A stretch of 64,000 nt of DNA from Apophysomyces variabilis (taxonomy: Eukaryota; Mucoromycota; Mucoromycetes; Mucorales; Mucoraceae). A model generated the notes under the pieces. It was given only the letters and a program-made list of their open reading frames with translations, did not search any database and was not told where the DNA came from. The DNA is taken from the NCBI GenBank assembly GCA_002749535.1, contig MZZL01000380.1:1-64000 (forward strand). Direction: 5' to 3'. The position numbers and the translations under genes were made by a program. This document shows, in pieces, positions 29,886 through 40,382 of the stretch; the first letter of the stretch is position 1, and every line of letters starts with the position of its first letter.

Positions 29886-31653
29886 GGTAGGTGAAATTAT
29901 TCAATGTGCATTACATTGTAGGTAGTAGTATGTGATATAGGCTGTATAAACGATCTAGTCACAGGCATCTCCTCATCAAGTTGCTATCTTGTTTCTTGTA
30001 TAAAATTGTGCGCAGTCTGTGTTGCAAATATTTTTCCTTTTGTCTCAGTTACTGCTCTCCTACACGCGTACGGGAACGTGAAATATCTGACGATGTAAGG
30101 TTATACTACATATGGAACTGTTTCTACGCTCTTGAGAAAGACAGGATTAAGCGATCGATATCCGGTACAATTAAAGAAGGAACAATAGCCGTTGCATTCA
30201 AATGAATGATCAATGCTTGTGCAAGGAATAGTAAACGTGAAGTTTAGCTTAAATCAGATCAACTCTTCCCTATTTCCCACTCCGGGCGATACATCTGACA
30301 TGTCAGTGAGCTTTTAAATATAAGACTGAATGACATGCCCGGTCACTTAGTTGACATTAACTACTCAAGGAACACGCTTGGAACTAAATACAGTATCTCC
30401 CAAAAATAATTTCGTCAATGCCGTCCTTTTTCTGCTAAGCTACCGCTTTACCTCATTTTAAAAGTGCATCCACATCCTTGAGCTCTCCCCATGCCCACTG
30501 TTAAACAGTCAAAAGCAGAACTCGCTGCTGCCAAGGCTGAAATTAGTAGGCTCAAACAACACAACGGTTCCCTTCTCCAGATGGTAGGCTCTAGTTTCCC
30601 TATGGAAAAATATCGGGGAAGGGCGTGAGTATCAAAAAAGCCTTTTTGCAAGGAAGAAGCGGGCGACAGCAGGCCGGACAGGGGCCCTGATGCGATGGAT
30701 ACGTTTTGCGGAGATATCGATATGTATTAGGCATGTGGATTGAATGGACGGTTTGTATTAGAGGAAATAGATTCAGCAGACTTGGCGTCTATCTCCCCCC
30801 CCCCAATTTTTATCACATTGGTCTAGCCCGGGCGGACACAATTATTATTTTTGCGCTCATTGGAACGAATGAATAAACCGAAGAAACTAGATAGTGCTAG
30901 GTTGAAAGTCGATTCATTCACTTAGCTCGAAAAAAAAAAGTAATCCACAAACCTCTATAAGACGCATCCAGAGTCTGTAAGCTAGAATAATGACATACCT
31001 AATACCTTAACAATCTATCCCATAAGCAAATCAACTTCTTAATATCAGAACTTGAGATGCATTGCGAGTTGTCAAGATGTCCTACTTGCAAAAAGATCAA
31101 TAAAGGGTACTTTGTGCATTCTTGCACTTTTACTGCTGTGAATACGATCCAGTTAGGAATTTGAATTACTATTCCGGTTATCTAGCAGAAAACCACTAAT
31201 GGAAACCATGTCACCCACTTGTTTATTTTCCTTCACATGTCATTTTCGTTCTTTTCCAGTCATTTTCTGTAAAGCATGACATAATTTTGAATCAAGATAG
31301 ACATTGAGGTATTATTGATGGGAACAGTAGACCGAGTTACAAACTGTATCTACACGTCTAATATTTATGTAACATTCCATGCAAATCCGTTGTACAATGA
31401 AAAGGAAATGACATAAACTATGTAAACTTTGTTCGGATGCACCCGAAGATGCTGCAACTTTTACGTACTTTATTCGAAGACATACCAAGATAGTTTTTTA
31501 CCGGGTGTGATGCAGACGAACTTTCAAACCATATGAGATAAGAAGGCTGCAAAAGATTTTAGCAGACAATAGGTATTCTATAAAAATTAAGAGAACATGA
31601 AACCAAAAAAAAGTAAAAAAAACAAAGTAAAAAAATTTATTTAGCCCAGCTAT
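29886..31653. other. Long gene-poor spacer
   Basis: AT-rich with a C9 run near 30796. Apart from the 45-codon frame listed separately, no coding, RNA or repeat signal was recognised. Confidence 0.45.
30491..30628 (+). CDS. Possible short coiled-coil ORF or exon fragment
   Basis: A 45-codon frame starts MPTVKQSKAELAAAKAEI and contains a Lys/Ala/Glu heptad-like helix (EISRLKQHNGSLLQM). A good donor-like GTGAGT overlaps its stop, so it could be a first exon or a relic. No partner exon was found. Confidence 0.25.
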   Translation: MPTVKQSKAELAAAKAEISRLKQHNGSLLQMVGSSFPMEKYRGRA

Positions 31654-31952
31654 TCAGCGTAGCTCTTGTAGAGCAGCCTCGTCCACAGACATTGGCTGCC
31701 CTTGTTGTTGCTGTTGCTGTTGCTGTTGCTGTTGATGTTGATGTTGGCGCTTATGGCGCCGCACCCATTGAGGGGGACGGCGTCCCTATGTAAAAATCAG
31801 GTTTAGTATCTGTTTCTTTGTTAACATACATGCCAAGTATAATAACTTACGGCACGACCAGCACGACCATTTTGGGAAGTAAGAGCACGGCCACCGTTAG
31901 CTTCAGTACAATAGAAATTTGCAACGGAATTGATATGGATTGCGCGACTCAT
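31654..31952 (-). CDS. 77-residue Arg/Gln-rich protein
   Basis: Two exons (31952-31851, 31785-31654) join in phase 0. The N-terminal part (MSRAIHINSVANFYCTEANG) is compact and looks conserved. Next come GR-rich residues (NGRAGRAGRRPPQW), a basic HKRQHQHQ stretch, a run of glutamines encoded by CAR repeats (31696-31740), and the end SVDEAALQELR. The phase-perfect intron with GTAAGT/TAG borders and the non-random N-terminus support a real gene. I do not recognise the family. The GR and Q content suggests an RNA-associated or nuclear protein, but that is only a hint. Confidence 0.55.
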
Positions 31953-32385
31953 GATATTGATATTTTTGGAGATTTTTATGGTCATCCTATCCTGTTTTTA
32001 TATCTTTATACAGAATAATCGATCTTAACTCCTCACTACTTTCATTGTAGTAGATGAGTGTGTTCTTTGCCGTATCCACAGCTACTATGGATACTTTCTA
32101 CCCTGCTTATGTCTAAATAGAGGAAGATGGACTTTAATTATGGACTTGCATAACACAGGATCAAGCAATGTTAACTGACTCCCTCGATACAATGAATAAT
32201 GCCAATCTTCTATGATTTGCTGCGGAAAAAATTCTCCATTATAGAAAGCAATTACAAATCACTTATTACAGAGCACAGTCCTCGATTACACTCCTGTCAA
32301 TCTAGACCAACGGACATTTTGGTATAAAAGAGTGATGTTTTTATTCAAATAAACATCATCCTACATTGAGTTTCACTATGAGAAG

Positions 32386-32438
32386 TGGTTCCTGATATAC
32401 TATTTTTTACTTTATAGAAAATAGTATATCAGGAACCA
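32386..32438. repeat. Perfect 21-bp inverted repeat with 11-nt loop
   Basis: The arm 32386-32406 (tggttcctgatatactattt plus t) is exactly the reverse complement of 32418-32438. As RNA it would form a stable hairpin. No coding frame surrounds it. It could be a small-RNA precursor, a terminator or a palindromic mobile relic. Confidence 0.9.
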
Positions 32439-32679
32439 GAAATAACAAAATAGGCACTGATGGAGACCGGAAGGAACTTAAATTTTCTATAGTGTCTCGC
32501 ATATATTGCTTGTCCCTTTCCATTCTCAGTTATGACCCTACACTCTTATTTTTTCGCACTGCATATAAATTACACTAATAATAGATTGTCTGAATCAGCT
32601 GTAGGCAGAAATTATATTCTCTATCTGACCTTCTTTGTGTTTTCTTTTCTTTTACGATATTGTTGCAAAGATATCATAA

Positions 32680-32725
32680 CGGGAAATTGTATGACTAGAA
32701 ATCGGGAAATTGTATGACTAGAAAT
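32680..32725. repeat. Perfect tandem duplication, 2 x 23 bp
   Basis: The 23-mer starting cgggaaattgtatgactag occurs at 32680-32702 and again at 32703-32725 with no difference. A diverged partial third copy (atgactagacat) follows near 32751. This suggests replication slippage. Confidence 0.9.
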
Positions 32726-34122
32726 CTATAGGTTTTGACCGGATATCTCAATGACTAGACATCCGTCAGTTATTACAGTCAACTTTTCCTTTTAACAAAG
32801 AATAATCAGTCGCGGTAGATGTTATTGATAATGATCATTATATATATAGCAAACAAAGAAGAGACTCCTTTTAGAACTTTGTTTTTACTTAGGCTCCAGC
32901 CTTTTTCCACTCGGGTTAGACAGGATCTTCATAAATCCGATAGGTTGACACCTTAAACCTTATTTTAGTGTCTTTGTTGGAAGGGATTTACCTCGGGTGC
33001 TCCCCTCTGACACTCCTCCCCCAAATTATTTGAGCGCCGTTATCATAGACTAGACGCCGTTTGTCATATTGGCCAGTAACAATATCAAGAAAAGAGCGGA
33101 GGAACAAACTATAGGTAGCATATCAGCAACTGATGGAGTGCCCGAGAGCTCATTTGGTTATACAAAAGGCAAATGCTAAGGATCATGATGGAATAACAAA
33201 TAAAAAGACTTATTGAATTAATAACATTGCATCAAAGAAATGACAATGGTACACATGGAAAGTACAGGTAGAAATGATAACGAAGGTACCTTCAGGGGCA
33301 CTCCCTCTGCGATCAGTTGCTGTGACGCTACTTGCGTTTTATTCTTGCGCTTCTCTCCTAGTATTCTCACTGAATAACACGTCAAAGACGTTTTATTTTA
33401 TCATAACGGCGCTGAAATATGTTGGGGAATAATGCCCGAGGTAATTACCTTGTTGGAATCCTGTTTTTCTCATGTTTAATTGAATCTAACCACGCCTTCT
33501 TTCTACTCCAAAAGCCTACAAGATATACTTTATATAGATGACCCGGAAAAGGAGGTAAACCTAACAACCTCTGCGACCCAAGTTTTGTTGTAGAATGTTG
33601 GATATGACATTAATATAATAAAAGCTTTTTTACACACCTTCCGAAGTGGAGACAAAGAAAGCAGCATATGACTGACAACATGTGACTTAGCGTCTCCTTT
33701 TTTTCTGATTAATGCTAACGACAAAGAATAAAAGGGAGCAGCCGTGTCAAACAAACGTATATACTTCTTTTTCACTTCATGTTTACTTTTATCGAAGTAT
33801 TCACTCTATACAAAATTTACTTATCTATTTCACTCTACATTTTTTCACTGTAAGTTTATCCTGATCGTATGGGTTAGCTCGTCACTAACAGTTGTTTTGT
33901 TCATAGTACAAGCATTCACAAGATTTATCTTTTTTCTTTTACTTTTTCTCTATCTTTTACAACAGTAAGTACCATAGTCAAACACTTGTATGTTTCGTAT
34001 GGATACTGATAGCCTGGCTAGAAAAAGCGCGGAAACATCTCATTCAGAACAAAGCAAAGTTGTGAGTATCCCACAACTAATTTATACATTATAAATATTA
34101 CAGTTCAATTCTTTGTAGCACC

Positions 34123-37100
34123 ATGGGTCTAAAAGGATTCCATGCGTACCTGCGCCAGGCAGGAACGACAACCACGACAAACATACCCGACCGTCTGCGG
34201 CAATAACACGTCGGGATCGTTTACGTCGATTTCTGCTGCGACTTTTTCTGGCTGCTTCAAGACTTCGCAGTGGACTTTCTGACTGCCACTGGTGATCGAC
34301 AACGACGAGAATAGCAGCAAGATCAATATGCTGAGGTCGCCAGGCGTTTCGTGGACCGTACGATGAACGAACTTAATGCGTTCGCCGACAACAGTGATGT
34401 CCCAAAAATCTGTCTGGTCTTCGATGGCGACCGACTATCCACCAAGAGAGCCACCCACGCCGCAAGACAAGCCAAGAAGAACCTGGCTTGGAGGAAGGCT
34501 CGAAGACAGACCGGAGACTCCCGCGGACTATACTTTGCGGCGAGGGAGCGTCTCCGTAGGAAATACGCCAAGCAGTGGGCCAGCTTTACTCCAGCGATCA
34601 AAGATGCAATCATTCACGAGCTGAACACAAGACAAGACACCCGGCCTTATGGTCGCAATTTCGCTAACGAGCCAGTGAGAATATTCATTCACGAGGCTCT
34701 ATTCGAGGCTGACCTGGAAGTCGTCTATTTATGCGACTCGCTCGGAGAAGGCGTCCAGTCAGCCATTATGTCTCGAGATGGCGACCTATTCGCTTATCAA
34801 GGTGCTCTGGACGTTCCAGTAAGTGAATAAGCCTACCCTCTTTCTCCAATACGCATACGCTAATCCATGTTATCTATGCTTTGTAGCGCATAACCAAGAT
34901 GAACTGGCGACACGGGCCCCAACGATACAATGGGACCGTATCAACCAAGCGGGATCTTGTAACAGCTTTCATGGGGCTGCAAACTGCGATCACAGACGGA
35001 CAAGCTATCAATGTAAGTATTCATATACTGCTACTTAAGATCACAGTCATTAATATACTGCACTGTAGGCTCAAATCCGTTTTGTCGTCTTGGCAGCCAC
35101 ATGTGGAAATGATTATGCGAAAAATCTACGAGGCAAATCATTCAAAAGGGTCAAGGCAGCACTAGAACAAGTCCCACAAGCCGATGAAGCGGACACTTTG
35201 CTGCAGACCTTGATGAACAACATCGGTGTCTTTGTATCAGATTCTGAAATGCACGGGTTCAGGGTTGCACTCCACCAGTTTTGCAGGCCATGAGTTTCTG
35301 GAGTTCATTCTGATGAGCAACCTATTCATTATGGCGATATCCGTTTACAAAACGCCGATACCAACATTATTGAAAGTCTCGCTCGTTCGGCTGTGGCAGG
35401 GACAACTCCGGCGCGACACAACCAGCGTCCCGATTATGGAAGCCGATACAGGTTGCTCGAGCCGACACCCGAACTTAACGAAGGTGTGATCGAAGAGGAA
35501 AACACCGGACCGCATGCTCCAAAAAGTAGTAAGAAGCAGACCAGACCCGCCAAGAAGGGTCGCGCGGGACCGTCGAGACGGCAGGCACAATTTATCAGGG
35601 ACGCCGCAAGTGGTGAAATCAGGGACTCCTTCCCGGAAAAAATCACTTACACCGAGGAGGACACCGGCCATCATATTACGCTTTATCAAAGCTCCAGATA
35701 TGTTGCTACTGCGGATGCTGGTCTTTATTCGTCTGTACTCGCAGCTGCTGTTCATCGAGCACGAAGAAATAGGCCAGATCGGGAAGGCATAGACGAAGCT
35801 TCACTCATCGAAAAGGTTATGGACAAGATCATCGATGATATGTCTTATGTTCGTTACGTTGGTTATCATATTGCCAACATTGCCATACGCGAAGCATACA
35901 ACTTGGACAACGATGCAATGCTGAGCCTTTATGAACTCTTCTTCCGGAACGGTAAGCGCACGGCTCAGGACCTATGGCGACACATCTTTTATTGCGCAAC
36001 AAACTATCAGACGATGGGAAGAAGCGAACCAAGTCTTGCCACTCACCAGGCAGCTAGCGAAGCTCAATATATACCACAGTCAGATATTTTGCACTCTGAT
36101 GGCCAGCTCCGTGGGCATAATGACGACGGAACGAACCTCTTCAAGGCCTTCACGGCAGATACAGCGTTCTTTTATTTGTCAAGAATGCTTAAGAGACCGC
36201 TGGAGCGAAACGTTCTCTTGAAGGCACGGAAGTTATGGTATCAAGATTGTTCGGCCGAGATGTGCATAGCACCAACTCCGATGTACATGGGAGAGATGGT
36301 GACTGAGATCGCCAATGGTGCCAGTGTTGATTTTCGCAAGAACATCGTTTACAACTTCAAGGATTGTTACTGCGATTATCTTCGATCGCGACTGAAAGAA
36401 GTGGCTCGAGTACCAGTTGGTTGGCCTGCTCCAGATCAAGGAAGATTTGACGAATTCATTCAAGACATTATTCATTCTGTTCATGACGGAATTCAACATG
36501 TAGCTGCGCAGGAACGACAGCCGAGGTTCCAATACATCGCTGAAGCTAATATCCATGAACAGGACAACAAGTTTGTGACCAACATGGTGAATCGATACAA
36601 GAACTCCATTGAAGCATTTGATGAAGACAGGTGGCGACGAAAAGTTGAGAATCATGCAACGGTGCCCCCAGGATGGCCAAGAAACAGGGACAAGCTTATC
36701 ACTGCTTTATTCCAACGAATCTGGGGCATGTCAGTCGATATTAGCGAAGCTGGTGCTGATCAAGAAGGTTTTGAAGAATATGAGCAAGATCAAGAGGAAG
36801 AACGTCAAGCAACTGGCGACATCTTTGCTGGTTTAGCAAACGACGTTCATACCCAGATTGAAGATTTCATCACCGCTGAGCGCAATCTCCAAGTAAAAGG
36901 CATTCGAGTGTCCGAGGTCAATCTGTCCGAATGTCTTGGTGAGAATGGGAGACAAGGAACAAACGGTGGTAACAATGATGAAGAGAACGGTTATGAAGAT
37001 GACGAGGATGATGTGCTCCACCGAACTTATGGAGGCAAACTTTCCAGGGCAAAGGCTGCAAGATTGATCCCGATTATGATCTATTTCCTGGAAAGGCGAG

Positions 37101-38931
37101 AAGGTAATTCCCAATCTTTCGTTTTATGTCCTCTCCAAGCACATCATCGTATCGCTATCTCTTTCAATCTTTCCTTTACGACAACTTTGCTCGCTCGCAT
37201 TGAGCATTTCTCTCGTCCTATCATTCAGCAATTGGAGCAAAAATTAACAGCTAGTCCCAATGATCGACGCATTGCTGAATTGGCAAGAGGTAAGTAGAAG
37301 TTATTAATTGTATGTAGTTGAGCAAATTCACATATATTTCAATTACAGAGAGAGACAATCTACAAAATGCATGTGTAAGACTCCAGGGCATCAAGAGCAG
37401 AGATCCATTCAGCGCACTCTTCGACATCCGTCGGCAAGCTACCATTACAAGAGACGGAGGCGTTGATGTCCGAGACCGGGGTTACATGCGATGGTTGAAC
37501 CAGCGAATACCGGGCAATGAAAACAAGCTTCGTTTCTCTCGACGTCGTGTCTTTCGCACTGACGGTGTTCGCCTATATTGTATATATAATGATTGGCTCA
37601 GGTCACGTCGTGGAAATACTACATGCAAGTATTTGACGGAGATCAGACGAACAACAAGAGAGACGTTGAAGGACGCATGGCAAGCTGGCTCATCTGGGGA
37701 TCAGTACGATTATCTCCAGCATTACGATGGTGTAGTTGGTCTGGACTTTGGAGAAGTATGTGCTGCTGCTAGTGTGTTCCGACCGAGGGAGCCTGGACTA
37801 TACGGTTCTTAGCTCACTATCAAGCGAGGCTATCTGTATGGCAGAACTATTCCAAACCGCGACTGGCTAGAAGCTCGCAAGGCTACCAACAACATTGACA
37901 ACATCGAGGCTGCTTTAAGTGAAGGATCACCACGAAGCACTTATGACAGATATCGGGAGTACCTGCGACAACTCAAGACAAACGAGAATGGTCTTCCGTT
38001 ATGGAAGTTTTATTCCAACTGATCTGTCTGTCGCAGAATCTGGGACAATGCGATATCTCAGAGATCGTGTCTTGACAAGGCTTGCTACCTCATCACGAAT
38101 CAAGCTAAGCGTACTTTCGACATGAATCACGAAATGGATGATAATCGTAGACATGTCGATGAGCCTCGTCTTGTCTACGCTTTTGGCTTAGACGGGATGA
38201 GTCGAAAGTCAAGACGACGGGGTTTGGCGCCTATGTACCACAAGATTGCCAATGCTTTGTACCGGAAGATCAACCAGAAGAATCGCAACAAGGACAGACA
38301 ACATGCCGACGTATCCACTCGAGTCGATGAATATCTCACATCCAAGGTGTGTTGTCGCTGTTCCAAGGAAGGCCAAGACCGACGTATCGACTTTTTGCGA
38401 CGGCCTCCTACGGCAACGGTGCAAGACAGAGCTCGATTGGAGAACGGTCAGGAGAAAGTGCTGCGCGTAGTTCAGTGTGCGAACTGTGATCGTACGTTCC
38501 ACGGGGATGGTAATGCAGCAGACAACCATGCTACCATTGCACGATACATGCTACGGTTTCAGCAGCGTCCTCGTTGGTTCATCCGTCCGTCAAGGCGTCT
38601 GGAAGCGGCTGGCGAAGAGGAGGCTATGGTGATGACTGGTCATGCAGGGCTTCAACATAGAGCTAGTGGTGAAGAGGTGACGGAGGTGCCTGAGATTGCC
38701 GAACCTCGACGACACCCTAGCGAAGGGATGGCGGTGACAACCCCTCTAGAAGAGCGAGCTAGTGGCCGAGAGGTAGCGTGGGCACGGGAGGTGCCTGGGA
38801 TTGCCGAGCCTCGACGACGCCCTAGCCAAGAAGCGGCGGTGACAACCCCAACTGCACGACGTCGAACAAGAGCCAGCCAAACCGAGACTATGGTTGAACC
38901 ACCCAGGTCTCGCAGACGAATCAGCCGATGA
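34123..38931 (+). pseudogene. FEN1/XPG-like nuclease fused to a Fanzor (TnpB-like) RuvC nuclease, interrupted by five stops
   Basis: Four exons (34123-34818, 34887-35012, 35069-37289, 37349-38931) form one frame of 1541 codons. Codons 1 to about 330 look like the FEN1/XPG family: MGLKGFHAYL, VFDG...TKR, FEADLEVV, SRDGDLFAY and ATCGNDYAKNLRGKSFKR. A long helical middle follows. The C-terminal part is Fanzor-like. RuvC-I is GLDFG (D at codon 1147). VDEYLTSK (E at 1342) leads into a zinc ribbon (CCRC...CANC), and HGDGNAADN (D at 1401) matches RuvC-III. In-frame stops: TAA 34204, TAG 34312, TGA 35291, TAG 37810, TGA 38020. No frameshift was found. After the 35291 stop there is no Met for about 175 codons, so the Fanzor part has no obvious start of its own. 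Known role of Fanzors: RNA-guided DNA cleavage. Translating this copy would need readthrough or an intact paralog. Confidence 0.8.
38660..38849 (+). repeat. Tandem repeat coding the tail of the Fanzor ORF
   Basis: Two units, 38660-38744 and 38756-38849, both begin gagctagtgg and end ggcggtgacaacccc. They encode similar segments containing RASG, EVP-IAEPRR-PS and AVTTP. The tail lies after the catalytic core and is probably disordered. Confidence 0.8.
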
Positions 38932-40382
38932 GAAGAGGAAAGACCAGAATCGTCCCGAGCTCCTTTAAGGCGATCTGAGAGGCAGCAAGCAAAAAGACAG
39001 AAAAGGATCCACGAGTCAAGTGGATAGGGCTTTTACGCCCGGTATTTAGTAAGTGTCATTGAATACTATTGTTACTTTTCTTCTATTACTCACCAATTGA
39101 AATTTATATATGCATCTGGCATTCACTTGGCGGGGAGATGGGTATGGCGTCGTCAGTTTTATGACAGGTATGTACACATTGGTCAATTCCAACTCTTATA
39201 ACACGACAATTAATGTAATTTGTTAGCGTCAAGTCCAGTTTCCAAAATGCACCAAGTGAATTTGCTAGATACGACTTTAATTTTTGGAAATAAAGTACAG
39301 TAGTACTGAAAACAATATCAAATAATCTGCTTTCAGGAGATGCGGGCCGTTCGTGGACGAATTCTGCACTGCTGCTCAGCCATAGGACTTACTTGACCAT
39401 GGAGATAACAAGCCCCTCACTGAGACCAATCGCCAAACCTACCTCTGACCACGCGATGGTTGCATTTTATGTGATATTATCCCGCTCTTTCTAGATCTTA
39501 TGGATAGTGGACAACTATGAAGAAAAGCATGCCGACCTAGATATCAACAGGCTTATTGCACCAAAAACGGGCTTGTGGAACGTGCGAAGAACAATAATAA
39601 TTAAAAGGGATATCGGAAAAGTTTAAGTTGCCTTGTGCTTCCTTTCTGTAGGGTTATCATCCGATTACGGTTGAACAAATGGATCGATAAAGCAGGATAA
39701 GGCCTATGTCATGCTCTTTTTCAACCTTGCTTAACCATGTTTTGTTTTGAAGAGGTATGCATCCTGTAGGCTTGCCATTGTTTCTGCGAATAGCCACCGT
39801 ATCATGACTGTCATTGTGCTTTTGTTGGACAGCATGGTGATGTTTGACTGAGAGACGTCGATACTCCTTACAAATCAATGTGCTTTCCATATATCATGTT
39901 ATCCAATAATCACTTGCTATTTGGGAAAACTGTTATCTTTCGATAAGTCAGGCTGTTTGTCAATGTGTTTCAGGCTGTCGAAAATGCATCACTACCCACT
40001 GCCATTGCACAAATTGCGGCTTCTCACAAGCAAAGAACTTGTACCTTTCCACTTGATTTCGTTTTAAACGAGGATGTCTTTCTATGCTCATGTGATAGAC
40101 AAAGAGCATTGAAGTTTACATACTGTAAACAAGTGCTTTTTTCCCATTTTTGGGGTAATAAATGGGAAAAGCGAGCTCCAGATTTCAAATGCCCAAAAAA
40201 AAAATTTCTGTAATTTTCAATCGCGAACCATGTGAAATTTCGGGCGGCATTTCTTTTTGGATGGACTGAGAAAAAGACTACAAAGCTTAGCTTTGCTTCG
40301 CCTATTTTTTTTCCTTATATTTCTTTCTTTTCACGCAAAACTCACATATACTCTACACAACACATAAGTCTTTCCTAGACGA
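38932..40382. other. 3' flank of the Fanzor locus and DGAT2 promoter
   Basis: Contains the two hairpins listed next and a 10-bp inverted pair (attcacttgg at about 39120, ccaagtgaat at about 39250). A 77-codon minus-strand frame (39657-39890) has no recognised motif. CT/T-rich DNA precedes the DGAT2 start. Confidence 0.4.
39006..39041 (+). ncRNA. Two adjacent hairpins: candidate Fanzor guide-RNA scaffold
   Basis: Stem 1: atccac (39008-39013) with gtggat (39021-39026). Stem 2: gggc (39028-39031) with gccc (39038-39041). They lie 75-110 nt after the ORF stop. In TnpB and Fanzor systems the guide RNA maps at or just past the 3' end of the nuclease gene. The stems are seen directly; the function is inferred. 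A terminator hairpin is an alternative. Confidence 0.3.

Larger units (their letters stand above)
31953..34122. other. AT-rich spacer upstream of the nuclease fusion locus
   Basis: Holds the 21-bp hairpin (32386-32438), the 23-bp tandem duplication (32680-32725) and an imperfect inverted pair sharing TTACCTCGGG (near 32990 and 33438). A GTGAGT...TTACAG stretch at about 34061-34102 could be a 5' UTR intron of the next gene. Confidence 0.45.

Noticed and set aside
33744..33968. A Phe/Leu-rich plus-strand frame that could be a membrane protein
   Set aside because: T-rich spacer DNA produces such frames by chance. There is no conserved pattern.
34123..38931. Stops in the nuclease fusion explained by a variant genetic code (TAR/TGA sense)
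   Set aside because: Other clear genes in the window end at TAA, TAG or TGA exactly where their families end, so the nuclear code is standard.
39657..39890. A 77-codon minus-strand frame downstream of the Fanzor locus, possibly a cargo gene
   Set aside because: No recognisable motif, no splice partner, and composition like the surrounding spacer. Could be a relic, but unsupported.
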